A DNA stretch of 64,000 nucleotides from Simplicispira psychrophila DSM 11588. Lineage in GTDB: Bacteria; Pseudomonadota; Gammaproteobacteria; Burkholderiales; Burkholderiaceae_C. Both the position numbers and the translations under genes were made by a program. Shown here one piece after another: positions 36,809-47,851 of this stretch (position 1 is the first letter of the stretch; each line of letters begins with the position of its first letter). The notes under the pieces were generated by a model. It made no database searches and was not told where the DNA came from. It saw nothing but the letters and a program-made list of their open reading frames with translations. The stretch lies in assembly GCF_000688255.1 (NCBI RefSeq), contig NZ_JHYS01000003.1, positions 1-64,000 on the forward strand. The letters run 5' to 3'.

Positions 36809-38410
36809 ATGGAGCTTGCAGGAATGAGTTTGGTGGAGACAGATGGCCACATTTTTTTACAAGTCCAGCCGCAGGAAAAACGCCCGCCAGTGGATGCAGT
36901 CATGCTGCATACCTTGCTCACCGAGCAGGGTTATGGCGACTGCGCCTTGGACGAAGCAGCTATTACGGCAGCAGTCACCGATTGCAATACCCTGACGGAG
37001 CTTTTTTCAGTCCCTGTGGCGCAGCGGTGCAATGCTGCCATTGAGATTAATGTGTCCCGCGACGAGATGGTCGCCCATCTCACTTTGGTGGCCGCGCAGG
37101 GGGGCAAAGCCGCCACGCTGGGCGACATCCTTCAGGCGCTGAGCGATGCCGGGGTGGTTTTTGGTGTCAACGATCAAGCCCTGTTGCACGCCAGCGAATC
37201 CGGTGTGGGCCACCAAATTGTGATTGCCGAGGCCAAAAAACCTGAAAATGGACAAAACAGCCTGTTTGAAGCGCTGATTGAAAATCCGCCCAACCGAGCT
37301 CCGCTGGTCGATGAGAACGGTTTCATCGATTACCGCGAGCGTGGCGCCATCCAGACCGTCCAGCCCGACACCCCCTTGATGCGCCGCATTCCGGCGACGC
37401 CAGGAATGGACGGATGCACTGTTCGAGGGCGCATTCTGTCGCCCCGTCCAGGGCGAGACGTGCTTTTTGCCAAAAATCTGGCGGGTACCCAAATCGATCC
37501 CAACGACCCCGGCGTGCTGCTGGCAGCGGTGGCCGGGCAGGCAGTGCAGGTAGCCGATGGAATGATCGTCGAGCCGGTCCTGAAAGTGGCCGAGGTCAAC
37601 ATGGCTTCGGGCAATATCCACTTTGATGGCAGCGTGCATATCAAGGGCGATGTGCTCCAGGGCCTGTTGGTCAAAGCCACTGGCGACATCGTGATCCGCG
37701 GCATGGTCGATGGTGGCCGGCTGGAGGCGGGCGGCAATATCACCATTGCCGGGGGCGTTATTGCCCATGCCAGCGTGCATGCCGCCGGCTCGGTCAGTGC
37801 CCGTTTTGCGCAAGGGGTGAAAATTTCTGCCGGCACCGTCATTGAACTGCACGACATGGCACTTGATTGCCAGCTGGATGCACTCAACCAGATTCTCATC
37901 GGCACGCAAAAACCAGGGCGCGGGCGCCTGGTAGGCGGCACCGCCACCGCCATGATGCTGCTGCGGGTACCCATCCTGGGTTCTACCACCAGCCCCATCA
38001 CCAAAGTCGTGCTGGGCGCCAATCCGGAACTGGACGCGAAATACGTTGCCCTGCAAGAATGTCTGCTCAAGCAAAAGCAGGCGGAAGAAAGCCTGGATCA
38101 GCTGGAAAAACAGGTCGCCGCCGCCGGCGATCCGACAGGCATGTTGCCGCGCATCAAACAGTCCAGACAACGTGCGCTGCAGGAGTGGGGGAAATTGCTG
38201 GCCGAGCGCAAAGAACTGGAAGCACAAATCGCCGCCGAAGAAACCGCCCGGCTGGAAATTAGTACTTCCGTGGACGGTGCCGTCGATATGTTGATTGACA
38301 AACAGCTGGTGCGCTTGCGCACCGAATATGGCGCTGGTGTATTTTCCAAAAACCCTGTCGGCCACATTGTGTTCACCGATGCCAAAGAGGCGAGCGTGCG
38401 CGTCGGCTAA
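36809..38410 (+). CDS. FapA family protein (DUF342)
   Basis: 533 residues with the DUF342/FapA layout: an N-terminal region with FIDYRERGAIQTVQPDTPLMRRIPATPG and DGCTVRGRIL, a polymer-forming beta-helix (GSVHIKGDVLQGLLVKATGDIVIRGMVDGG ... GGNITIAGGVIAHASV), and a C-terminal coiled coil (KQKQAEESLDQLEKQVAA ... AERKELEAQIAAEE). Family members are linked to cell-surface or flagellar functions and some respond to signals; the role here is unknown. Located between the permease and the suf operon with no partner. Confidence 0.85.
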   Translation: MELAGMSLVETDGHIFLQVQPQEKRPPVDAVMLHTLLTEQGYGDCALDEAAITAAVTDCNTLTELFSVPVAQRCNAAIEINVSRDEMVAHLTLVAAQGGKAATLGDILQALSDAGVVFGVNDQALLHASESGVGHQIVIAEAKKPENGQNSLFEALIENPPNRAPLVDENGFIDYRERGAIQTVQPDTPLMRRIPATPGMDGCTVRGRILSPRPGRDVLFAKNLAGTQIDPNDPGVLLAAVAGQAVQVADGMIVEPVLKVAEVNMASGNIHFDGSVHIKGDVLQGLLVKATGDIVIRGMVDGGRLEAGGNITIAGGVIAHASVHAAGSVSARFAQGVKISAGTVIELHDMALDCQLDALNQILIGTQKPGRGRLVGGTATAMMLLRVPILGSTTSPITKVVLGANPELDAKYVALQECLLKQKQAEESLDQLEKQVAAAGDPTGMLPRIKQSRQRALQEWGKLLAERKELEAQIAAEETARLEISTSVDGAVDMLIDKQLVRLRTEYGAGVFSKNPVGHIVFTDAKEASVRVG

Positions 38411-38488
38411 GAAGGACAGATTTTCCGTCAATCCACCCCTCCTCCAGAACACGCCCACCAGACAGATCAATTTTTGGTGGTGGCGCGG

Positions 38489-39037
38489 CTATAAGCCGAG
38501 TGTCAGCTGTGCGGCTTCGGACATGCGCGAGCGATCCCAAGGTGGATCAAACACCAGATTGACGGTGATTTCGCCCACCAGCGGCAGGGCCAGCACTTTG
38601 TCGCAGACCTCTTCGGCAATCGATTCGCCCATGCCGCAGCCCGGTGCCGTCAGCGACATGTCGATCAGTACATGCATCTTTCCATCGTCCATGGCTTCCA
38701 GCTCGCAGCCGTAGATCAGCCCGAGTTCAACGATGTTCACCGGGATTTCCGGGTCATAGCAGGTGGCCAGGGTTTGCCAGAGGAGGTCTTTCAGGTCTTT
38801 CAACTCGATCTTGTCCGGCAGCACCACGCTGGCCGGGGGCGTTTTGCCGATGGCGGCGGCGTCGGCCCCTTTGAGACGCACCAGTTGCCCATGGACCACC
38901 AGCGTGAACGAGGAACCCAGCGCCTGCGTGAGCTGCGCCAGGGTGCCGGCGCGCAGTTCCATCAGTGAGCCGTCGGGAATGCATTCGACCTGTACCGTGT
39001 GCTGCACCAGCACGTCTTCGCGGTGGCGTTTCATCAT
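38489..39037 (-). CDS. sufT: Fe-S cluster assembly protein SufT (DUF59)
   Basis: A maturation factor used when Fe-S demand is high. 182 residues from ATG 39037 (MMKRHREDV), with the MIP18/DUF59 core in the C-terminal half: LATCYDPEIPVNIVELGLIYG and IDMSLTAPGCGMGESIAEEV (conserved Cys), ending VNLVFDPPWDRSRMSE. The start overlaps the sufU stop by four bases. Last gene of the suf operon. Confidence 0.92.
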   Translation of the reverse strand: MMKRHREDVLVQHTVQVECIPDGSLMELRAGTLAQLTQALGSSFTLVVHGQLVRLKGADAAAIGKTPPASVVLPDKIELKDLKDLLWQTLATCYDPEIPVNIVELGLIYGCELEAMDDGKMHVLIDMSLTAPGCGMGESIAEEVCDKVLALPLVGEITVNLVFDPPWDRSRMSEAAQLTLGL

Positions 39038-39495
39038 GGCGTGTTCCCCGTTGGCGCGTCGGCCGGCGCTGTATCGGCCAGGGCGTGGCTGAGGGCATGC
39101 CAGCCCAGCAGCGCGCACTTGATGCGGCTGGGGTAGCGGCGCACGCCGGTCAGGCTGATGAGTTTGCCCAGATAAGCGTCGTCCGGCTCGGTCTGGCCGG
39201 TCAGCACGGCGCGAAAGTGCTGTTGCAAATTTTCCGCGTCGGCGACGGCATGGCCTTTGACGGCCTCGCTCATCATCGATGCCGAGGCGATGCAGATGGC
39301 GCAGCCCTGGCCGCTGAAGCGGATGTCGTGCACCTGGCCGTGCTGCACGTCCAGCTCGACACGCAGATCGTCGCCGCACTGCGGGTTGGTGCCGCGCGCC
39401 TGGTGCGTTGGGGCGGTTAGGTGGCCAAAGTTGCGCGGCGCGCGTTTGTGTTCCACCACTACTTCTTGGTAAAGATCGTTTTCTGCGCTGCTCAT
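39034..39495 (-). CDS. sufU: Fe-S scaffold/sulfur-transfer protein SufU
   Basis: 153 residues of the NifU-N/SufU fold, receiving sulfur from SufS. Three conserved Cys regions: NPQCGDDL, SGQGCAICIASAS and RIKCALLGWHAL. The spacing between the first and second regions fits the SufU subgroup, which accepts sulfur with a bound zinc. Its stop overlaps the sufT start and its own start overlaps the sufS stop (four bases each). Confidence 0.92.
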   Translation of the reverse strand: MSSAENDLYQEVVVEHKRAPRNFGHLTAPTHQARGTNPQCGDDLRVELDVQHGQVHDIRFSGQGCAICIASASMMSEAVKGHAVADAENLQQHFRAVLTGQTEPDDAYLGKLISLTGVRRYPSRIKCALLGWHALSHALADTAPADAPTGNTP

Positions 39496-40787
39496 TGCAA
39501 TACCTCCAGGGCGCGTGCCACGCCGGCCAGCAGGCGCTCGACCTCGGCGTGGCTGTTGTAGAGCGCAAAGGACGCGCGTGTCGTCGGCCCCAGGCCCAGG
39601 TGATCCAGCAGCGGCTGCGCACAGTGGTGGCCGGTGCGCACGGCAATGCCTTGCTCGTCAAGCAGGGTGCCGATGTCGTGCGGGTGCGCGTTATGCGCGA
39701 CAAACGACACGATGGCCGAGTCGTTGGCCTGCGGCGACAGCACCGTGATGCCATCGATGGCGGCCAGGCCGCTGGCGGCATGGGCGCGCAGCGCGCTGAC
39801 GTGGGCGTCGATGGCGCTGCGCCCGGTGTGCTCGATAAACGCCGCCGCCGCCGCCATGCCGATGGCGCCGGCGACATTCGGTGTGCCGCCTTCGAGGCGG
39901 CTGGGCAGGGCGGCAAATTGGGCGTCGGCATACGTCACCCACTCGACCATGTCGCCGCCGTAGCGCAGCGGTGCCAGGCGCTCCAGCGCGGCGCGCCGGC
40001 CGACCAAGGCGCCGGTGCCCATGGGGCCGTACATCTTGTGACCCGAGAAGGCCATGAAGTCGCAGTCCAGCGCCGACAGCGCGGGCACGGCGTGCGCCAT
40101 GGCCTGCGCCGCGTCGAGCACGGTCAGCGCGCCGGCCTGTGCGGCCAGCGCCAGCAGGGCGGCATAGGGCGGCGTCTCGCCGATGGCGTTGGAACAGGCG
40201 GTGACGGCCAACAGCCGCGTGCGCGGCGTCAGCAGAGCCTGCAGGTCTTGCGGGTGCAAACGACCTTGGGCATCGGGCAGCAGCACGCGCAGCGTGGCGC
40301 CGCTGCGCCGCGCCGCCTGTTGCCAAGGCACCAAGTTGGCGTGGTGCTCCAGACCGCTGACGATGATCTCGTCGCCCGGCTGCAGCACGGCGCCGCCAAG
40401 CTGCGGGGCCGACAGCCCGTGCGCCACCAAGTTCAGTGACTCGGTGGTGCCCGAGGTGAACACCAGTTCGTGCCCAGCGTTCGCACCGACAAAGCGTTTC
40501 AGATCGCTGCGCGCCTGCTCGAAGGCGTCGGTGGCACGCTGGCTCAGGCGGTGCACGCCGCGGTGGATGTTGGCGCGGTCATGCTCTTCAAAGCGGCGCA
40601 TGGCCTCCAGCACTGGTAGCGGCAGTTGCGTGGTAGCGGCGTTGTCCAGATAGGCCAGAGGATGGCCGTGGATGCGCTGCACCAATATCGGAAACAGCGC
40701 GCGCACGGAGGCTGGCAGATCGGTGCTGGTGCCCGTATCGGTGCCCGAGCCAGCGTCCAGCGTGGGTGCCAAAGGGGTGTCAAACAT
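39492..40787 (-). CDS. sufS: Cysteine desulfurase SufS
   Basis: A PLP enzyme that takes sulfur from cysteine. 431 residues from ATG 40787 (MFDTPLAP), chosen because AGGAGG precedes it; an ATG at 40805 is less likely. The PLP Lys is in FSGHKMYGPMGTG, the PLP-ring His in SGLEHHANLVPW, and the sulfur-carrying Cys in RTGHHCAQPL. The start overlaps the end of sufD by eight bases, so translation is coupled. Confidence 0.95.
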   Translation of the reverse strand: MFDTPLAPTLDAGSGTDTGTSTDLPASVRALFPILVQRIHGHPLAYLDNAATTQLPLPVLEAMRRFEEHDRANIHRGVHRLSQRATDAFEQARSDLKRFVGANAGHELVFTSGTTESLNLVAHGLSAPQLGGAVLQPGDEIIVSGLEHHANLVPWQQAARRSGATLRVLLPDAQGRLHPQDLQALLTPRTRLLAVTACSNAIGETPPYAALLALAAQAGALTVLDAAQAMAHAVPALSALDCDFMAFSGHKMYGPMGTGALVGRRAALERLAPLRYGGDMVEWVTYADAQFAALPSRLEGGTPNVAGAIGMAAAAAFIEHTGRSAIDAHVSALRAHAASGLAAIDGITVLSPQANDSAIVSFVAHNAHPHDIGTLLDEQGIAVRTGHHCAQPLLDHLGLGPTTRASFALYNSHAEVERLLAGVARALEVLQ

Positions 40788-42042
40788 GGTGTACCTCCTG
40801 TGCATTCGCCAAGTGCTGCGCCATGGCGTGCGCCAGCTGGCCGTCCGCCATCAGCGTGGCGACCAGTTCGGGGTCGTCAAAGCCGCGCTCCAGCAGGGCA
40901 GTGGCCATGCCCTGCACGATCAGGCTGCGTGCGCTGTCCTCGTCCAGGCCACGCTGGCGGGCATAGAACAGCGCGTCTGCGGGCAGGGCGCCCCAGGTAG
41001 CGCCGTGCGCGGCTTGCACGTTGTCGTGGTGGATCTCTAGGTGCGGGCGCAGCACCAAGCGCGGCTGGCCGGTCAGCGGGATGCCGTGCAGGCGCTGGTG
41101 CACGTCGGCTGCATCGGCGCCTGCAGCGATGTGGCTGTGCGCGTTGGCCACGGCGTGCGCCTTGCCGCTGGCCAGCACCAGCATTTCGACGTGGCTGCGG
41201 CTGTGGGCGGCGTGGTGTGTGGTGTGGACTTGCTGCTCCAGCGCCGCATCGGCTGCCAGCAGCAGACCGGCGGTGCGCGCGCTGGCGTGCGCGCCTTGCA
41301 GGTCGATGGCGCTGCGCTGCAGGTGGTAGGCACTGCCCGAGGCAATCAGCGCCTGGGCGTAGTGCGCGCGCCGGCCCAGTTGCGCATGTACCTGGTGGGC
41401 TACTTGGTCGTGCGGCCCAGGTGCCACTTGGCGCAGATGTTGCAGCACGGCGCCTTGGCCCAGGCGCAGGTGGATTTGCAGGTTTTGCGTGACGCCGTGC
41501 GTGCAGGACAGGCTGCTGCGCTCATGCGTCTCCAGCAGCACGCAGCGCACGCCGTCGGCCAGCTCCAGCACTAAGAGCGGCGCTTCGACGCTGGCCGTGG
41601 GCTGGTGGCGCAGTTGCAGCCAGACGGTGGGCGCTTGGCTGGCGCCGGCTGTGCCAGCAGTGATGTGCAGGCGCAGGCCTTGCTGGCACAGCGCGCGGTG
41701 CGCCCAGCCAAAGGGTGCGGCGTCGCCCGCGCCGGGCAGTGGCAGGCCGGCGAACAGCTCGGCGCGCTGCTGCGGATCGCTGGCGTCGAGCCAGCGTGCG
41801 GTGATGTGGCTCGGGTCGGTGTGGCTGACCGGGTGCAGCGTCCAGCCCGCGCCTTGCAGCGGCGAGGCGTCACACGGCGGTGCAGTCGGTGCAGTCAGCG
41901 CGTCGGTGCTGCCCATCCAGCTGGCCAGTGGTGGCGGCCGTAGATGGCGGAAGGATTCGTTGCGTGCCGCTATCCAGCCATGCTGGTGCAGGTGGTCGCG
42001 GGCGGCCAGGATGTCGGCGCGTGCGGTGTCCATGGTGTTCAA
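40780..42042 (-). CDS. sufD: Fe-S cluster assembly protein SufD
   Basis: A scaffold partner of SufB and SufC. 420 residues with the right-handed beta-helix body and the C-terminal FeS-assembly block HHDNVQAAHGATWGALPADALFYARQRGLDEDSARSLIVQGMA. The His in HHDN corresponds to the residue at the SufB-SufD interface. Overlaps sufC by four bases. Confidence 0.94.
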   Translation of the reverse strand: MNTMDTARADILAARDHLHQHGWIAARNESFRHLRPPPLASWMGSTDALTAPTAPPCDASPLQGAGWTLHPVSHTDPSHITARWLDASDPQQRAELFAGLPLPGAGDAAPFGWAHRALCQQGLRLHITAGTAGASQAPTVWLQLRHQPTASVEAPLLVLELADGVRCVLLETHERSSLSCTHGVTQNLQIHLRLGQGAVLQHLRQVAPGPHDQVAHQVHAQLGRRAHYAQALIASGSAYHLQRSAIDLQGAHASARTAGLLLAADAALEQQVHTTHHAAHSRSHVEMLVLASGKAHAVANAHSHIAAGADAADVHQRLHGIPLTGQPRLVLRPHLEIHHDNVQAAHGATWGALPADALFYARQRGLDEDSARSLIVQGMATALLERGFDDPELVATLMADGQLAHAMAQHLANAQEVHHV

Positions 42043-42809
42043 GCCTCCACCGGTTCGGTGCTGCGGGCAAAGCCGGTGCGGGCGATGTGCCGCGCCAGTG
42101 TGATATCACCGGTCTCGGCAATACAGCCTTGGTCTAGCCGCAGCACGGCATCGGGTTGCAGCAACTCAATCAGTTGCAGGTAGTGCGAGACGATGACAAA
42201 GGCCGTGCCCTGGGCGCGCAACTGCTGCACCAGCGCCACGACAGCGTGCACGCCATCGACGTCCATGCCCGAGTCGATCTCGTCCAGCAGCGCCAAGCGC
42301 GGTTGCAGTAGCGCCAGTTGCAGCAATTCGTTGCGCTTGCGCTCGCCGCCGGAAAAGCCTTCATTCACCGGGCGGCTCAACATGGCTTCGGGCAGGCCCA
42401 GCTGGCGCGCTGCTGTGCGCGCCTGGCCAAGAAAGTCGAAGGCATCCAGCGGTTCCTGGTCGCGTGCCTGGCGCACGGCATTCAGGGCCGTGCGGATGAA
42501 CAAGTTGTTTTTCACGCCGGCAATGTCGGGTGGCGACTGGAAGGACAAAAACAGGCCGGCGCGGGCACGCTCCTGCACGTTCATGGCCAGCAGGTCTTGC
42601 CCGGCAAAAGTTGCCTGGCCGCTGGTGACGTGGTAGCTGGGGTGGCCGGCCAGCGTCAGGGCGAGCGTGCTTTTGCCACTGCCGTTGGCGCCCATCAGCA
42701 CCACCAGGGCGCCGGGCGCCACGTCGAGCGACACCGACTTGAGTACGTGGTGGTCGCCCACTTGAACGCGCAGGTCGCGCACTTGCAGCAAGGCAGTGGA
42801 AGTGGTCAT
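42039..42809 (-). CDS. sufC: Fe-S cluster assembly ATPase SufC
   Basis: The ABC-type ATPase of the SufBCD complex. 256 residues. Walker A GANGSGKSTL, signature GFSGGERKRNE, Walker B LALLDEIDSGMDVD and a switch His in VIVSHYLQ. A repeat copy separates it from sufB; otherwise the operon is tightly packed. Confidence 0.95.
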   Translation of the reverse strand: MTTSTALLQVRDLRVQVGDHHVLKSVSLDVAPGALVVLMGANGSGKSTLALTLAGHPSYHVTSGQATFAGQDLLAMNVQERARAGLFLSFQSPPDIAGVKNNLFIRTALNAVRQARDQEPLDAFDFLGQARTAARQLGLPEAMLSRPVNEGFSGGERKRNELLQLALLQPRLALLDEIDSGMDVDGVHAVVALVQQLRAQGTAFVIVSHYLQLIELLQPDAVLRLDQGCIAETGDITLARHIARTGFARSTEPVEA

Positions 42810-42824
42810 GGAGAGTCCTTTTTA

Positions 42825-42874
42825 ATTTTGATAGCTAATAGCGCTGGTGGAATAAGGGCTAGAGGCACTTTTTG
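42825..42874 (+). repeat. Dispersed palindromic repeat between sufB and sufC
   Basis: TTTTGATAGCTAATAGCGCT, then GGAATAAGGGCTAGAGGCAC and TTTTTG. It is one of the cleanest copies, lying inside the suf operon in the orientation opposite to transcription. Confidence 0.85.
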
Positions 42875-42890
42875 TATAAAAACGAGTGAC

Positions 42891-44345
<1,455 letters not shown>

Positions 44346-44401
44346 GGCGCGTCTCCGGGGGAGGAGTAAAGATCATCGGGGGCCTCCTGCGTGGGTCTTA
44401 A

Positions 44402-44424
44402 TAGATTCATACGATATGCATCTT
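44402..44424 (-). promoter_or_regulatory. Candidate Rrf2-type operator upstream of sufB
   Basis: On the minus strand AAGATGCATAT-C-GTATGAATCTA is an imperfect palindrome close to the NsrR/Rrf2 half-site form and similar to the box upstream of nnrS (18076-18098). A weak promoter TTGCAG (44434-44439), 17 bases, TATCGT overlaps it. Control by an IscR/NsrR-like regulator is inferred. Confidence 0.45.
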
Positions 44425-44485
44425 TAAAGACGGCTGCAAAGTGGGACGCTGGTGTCCGCGCTGTCGGCAAGGGTATGGCGGTGAT

Positions 44486-45676
44486 TCAGGGTTGGCGAAA
44501 CGGGCTGCGCGACTGCAGTTCGTCCAAGTACTGCGCTACCCCTTCGCCTTCACGTTCCAGAAAGCGGTCCACCGCATCGGCAAACGCCGGGTGCGCCAGC
44601 CAGTGCGCGCTGTGGGCCTGCACCGGCAGCAGGGCGCGTGCCATTTTGTGCTCGCCCTGTGCGCCGCCCTCAAAGCGCTGCACGCCGTGCGCGATGCACC
44701 ATTCCAGTGGCTGGTAATAGCAGGCTTCAAAGTGCAGGCAGTCCACGCGCTCCAGCGCGCCCCAGTAGCGGCCATAGGCTGTCAGGGGATAGAAATTTTG
44801 GTCTTTTTGGCCTCTAGCCCTTATGGGGTCTGCGCTGACAGCTATCAAGCTACTAGCGATGGGGCGGCCTTGGCGCTCGGCGATGAACAGCACCCAGTGC
44901 TCCGGCATGTCGCTTTCCATCTGCGCAAAGAAATTACGCGTCAGGTAGGGCGGGTTGCCGTGTTCCAGATAGGTGCGTTCGTAGCAGCGGTAGAAAAAAT
45001 CCCAGTCAGAGGGCGCGATGTCGTGGCCGCGCGCCCAGCGGAAGGTCACGCCGGCTTCGGCGACACGGCGGCGTTCCTGGCGGATTTTCTTGCGCTTCTC
45101 CTGGTTCAGGCTGCCCAAAAAACCATCAAAGTCAGCGTACGGCGCATTGTTCCAATGGAATTGCACTGTGTGGCGCAGCATCAGCCCGGCGCTGGCGCAG
45201 GCGGCCATGTCCTCGTCGCTGGCAAACAGCACATGCAACGACGACACACTGGCCTCCTCGCACCACGCACGCAGCGCCTGCACCAAAGCCGCGCGCGCTG
45301 GCGCATCCCGTGCCATCAGGCGCGTGCCGGGCACGGGAGTGAAGGGCACCGCGACTACCGCCTTGGGGTAATAGTGCAGGCCGTGCTCGGCATAGGCGCG
45401 CGCCCAAGCCCAGTCAAACACGTACTCGCCATACGAATGCTCTTTCAGGTACAGCGGACAGGCGGCGATCAGCGTGTCACCCTGCCATAGCGTGAAAAAG
45501 CGCGCTGTCCAGCCGGTGGCAGGGGTGGCGCTGCCACTGTCCTGCAATGCCGCCAAATAGGCGTGGCGCATGAATGGCGTCGGCTGCGACTGGCACGCCA
45601 GCAGGGCGTTCCAAGCCTGCGCGTCCACGCCCTGCAGAGAATCGAACACGCGGGTGATAATCGCTGCCTCAGCCAC
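44486..45676 (-). CDS. GNAT family N-acetyltransferase (peptidogalycan/DUF482 type)
   Basis: 396 residues from GTG 45676, chosen for the AGGAGG just upstream. The FemAB-like acyltransferase pattern is visible: PFMRHAYLAALQDSGSA, YVFDWAWARAYAEHGLHYYPK, NQEKRKKIRQERRRVAEAG, CYERTYLEHGNPPYL, YGRYWGALERVDCLHFEACYYQ and FEGGAQGEHKMARALLP. The substrate is unknown. Residues about 276-292 (LIAVSADPIRARGQK) are encoded by a dispersed repeat between ERQGRPIASS and YGRYWG, a position where related proteins have a short loop. Divergent from nadE. Confidence 0.85.
   Translation of the reverse strand: MAEAAIITRVFDSLQGVDAQAWNALLACQSQPTPFMRHAYLAALQDSGSATPATGWTARFFTLWQGDTLIAACPLYLKEHSYGEYVFDWAWARAYAEHGLHYYPKAVVAVPFTPVPGTRLMARDAPARAALVQALRAWCEEASVSSLHVLFASDEDMAACASAGLMLRHTVQFHWNNAPYADFDGFLGSLNQEKRKKIRQERRRVAEAGVTFRWARGHDIAPSDWDFFYRCYERTYLEHGNPPYLTRNFFAQMESDMPEHWVLFIAERQGRPIASSLIAVSADPIRARGQKDQNFYPLTAYGRYWGALERVDCLHFEACYYQPLEWCIAHGVQRFEGGAQGEHKMARALLPVQAHSAHWLAHPAFADAVDRFLEREGEGVAQYLDELQSRSPFRQP
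44801..44849 (-). repeat. Dispersed palindromic repeat inside the GNAT gene
   Basis: On the minus strand CTTGATAGCTGTCAGCGCAG, then CCCCATAAGGGCTAGAGGCC and AAAAAGAC. Full length and translated as LIAVSADPIRARGQK. Confidence 0.85.
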
Positions 45677-45765
45677 GTGGCCTCCTGTCGCTGTCGCCCG
45701 CCCTCGGGCAGCGCCCAGTCGGCAAGGCGTTCTTCCATCCGGCGACAAGGGCCGTTTTCCATTCC

Positions 45766-47433
45766 ATGACGCTCTCCATTTGCACTGCGCAGCTTAATTT
45801 TGTTGTGGGCGATCTGCCCGGGAATACGCACCAAATCATTGCCGCCGCCCACGAGGCCCATGCCGCCGGCGCGCAATTGCTGCTGACGCCCGAATTGGCC
45901 CTGTGCGGTTATGCGGCCGAAGACCTGTTCTTGCGCCCGGCTTTTTTGGCGGCCTGTGATGATGCCGTGAAAGCCGTGGCTGCTGCGTGTGCAGGGTTGA
46001 ACGACCTGGCCGTGGTGCTGGGTCATCCCCAGCGTGGCGCGGCGCGCGCCGATGGCACGGTGCCGTGCTTCAACGCTGCCAGCGTATTGCGCCATGGCAT
46101 GGTTGAGCAGACCTATGCCAAACACGCGCTGCCCGACTATGGGGTGTTTGACGAGACACGCTACTTCACCCCTCCTACGCCCGGCCAGTCGCCCTGTGTG
46201 TTTGAGGTTGGCGGTGTGCGCGTCGGCCTGCTGATTTGTGAAGATGCGTGGCTGGAAGCGCCAGCGCAGGCCAGTGCGCGGGCCGGCGCCCAGTTGCTGG
46301 CGGTCATCAATGCCTCGCCGTTCCATGCGGGCAAGGCTACCGAACGCGAGCAAACCATGCGCGCGCGGGTGCAGCAAACCGGCTTGCCGCTGGTGTACGC
46401 GCACTTGGTGGGCGGGCAGGATGAGCTGGTGTTTGATGGCCGCTCGTTTGCCTTGAATGCCGATGGCTCGCTGGCCGGCCGGGCGCCCGGATTTGTAGAA
46501 AAACTGGTGTTTACCCAAGTCACACAAGCGCTATCAGCTATTAAAATAGAAGCAGAAATCGCTCCCGAAGCCACGCCCGAAGCCGAGTTGTGGGAGGCAC
46601 TGGTGCTGGCGGTGCGCGACTATGTTGGCAAAAACGGTTTTCCGGGCGCGCTGCTGGGCCTGTCGGGCGGTATGGACTCTGCCTTGGTATTGGCAATTGC
46701 TGTCGATGCGCTGGGTGCGAACAAAGTGCGTGCGGTGATGATGCCATCGCCCTACACCGCAGACATCAGCGGCATTGATGCGCGCGACATGGCGGCGCGT
46801 ATGCATGTGCGCTGCGACGAAATCGCCATTGCGCCCACATTCGAGGCTTTCAAGTCAGCGCTGGCCCCCGACTTTGCTGGCCGCGCCGAAGACACCACCG
46901 AAGAAAACCTCCAAGCGCGCATTCGCGGCACGCTGCTGATGGCGCTGTCGAATAAATTTGGATCGGTGGTTCTGACCACCGGCAACAAGAGCGAGCTGGC
47001 GACGGGCTACTGCACGCTGTACGGCGACATGGCCGGTGGTTTTGCTGTCATCAAGGATGTGCTGAAAACCACGGTGTATGCCCTGGCGCGCTGGCGCAAT
47101 GCGCACGACCCGTATGGCACCGGGCTGAACCCGATTCCTGAGCGCATCATCACGCGCCCACCCAGCGCCGAACTGCGCCCGGACCAGACCGACCAGGACA
47201 GCCTGCCGGCCTATGAGGTACTGGATGCCATCGTGGTGCGCTATATGGAAAACAACGAATCCATTGCGTCGCTGATCGCTGATGGTTTTGCCGCAGCCGA
47301 TGTCGAGCGTGTCACGCGCCTCATCCAGATCAACGAATACAAGCGCCGCCAGGCCCCGCTAGGTCCGCGTTTGACGCGGCGCAGCTTTGGCAAGGATTGG
47401 CGCTATCCGGTGACCAATCGTTTTCGGGCCTAA
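45766..47433 (+). CDS. nadE: Glutamine-dependent NAD+ synthetase
   Basis: Forms NAD+ from deamido-NAD+ with glutamine as nitrogen donor. 555 residues. The N-terminal nitrilase-type glutaminase has the Glu (LLLTPELALCGYAAED), Lys and Cys (LLICEDAWL) triad regions. The C-terminal synthetase has the PP-loop GLSGGMDSALVLAIAV and TTGNKSELATGYCTLYGD. The linker at about residues 253-262 (ALSAIKIEA) is encoded by half a dispersed repeat in antisense orientation. glnB follows after 60 bases. Confidence 0.95.
   Translation: MTLSICTAQLNFVVGDLPGNTHQIIAAAHEAHAAGAQLLLTPELALCGYAAEDLFLRPAFLAACDDAVKAVAAACAGLNDLAVVLGHPQRGAARADGTVPCFNAASVLRHGMVEQTYAKHALPDYGVFDETRYFTPPTPGQSPCVFEVGGVRVGLLICEDAWLEAPAQASARAGAQLLAVINASPFHAGKATEREQTMRARVQQTGLPLVYAHLVGGQDELVFDGRSFALNADGSLAGRAPGFVEKLVFTQVTQALSAIKIEAEIAPEATPEAELWEALVLAVRDYVGKNGFPGALLGLSGGMDSALVLAIAVDALGANKVRAVMMPSPYTADISGIDARDMAARMHVRCDEIAIAPTFEAFKSALAPDFAGRAEDTTEENLQARIRGTLLMALSNKFGSVVLTTGNKSELATGYCTLYGDMAGGFAVIKDVLKTTVYALARWRNAHDPYGTGLNPIPERIITRPPSAELRPDQTDQDSLPAYEVLDAIVVRYMENNESIASLIADGFAAADVERVTRLIQINEYKRRQAPLGPRLTRRSFGKDWRYPVTNRFRA
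46522..46549 (-). repeat. Partial dispersed repeat inside nadE (antisense)
   Basis: CACAAGCGCTATCAGCTATT and AAAATAG: the 5' half of the repeat read on the minus strand, so nadE reads its complement. It lies in the linker between the glutaminase and synthetase domains. Confidence 0.6.
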
Positions 47434-47832
<399 letters not shown>

Positions 47833-47851
47833 AACGCAATGGGTTGAGTGG

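Noticed and set aside
38489-39931. A single 480-codon minus-strand protein including sufT
   Set aside because: The upstream part is the wrong frame of sufU and sufS. The true sufT start is at 39037, overlapping sufU.
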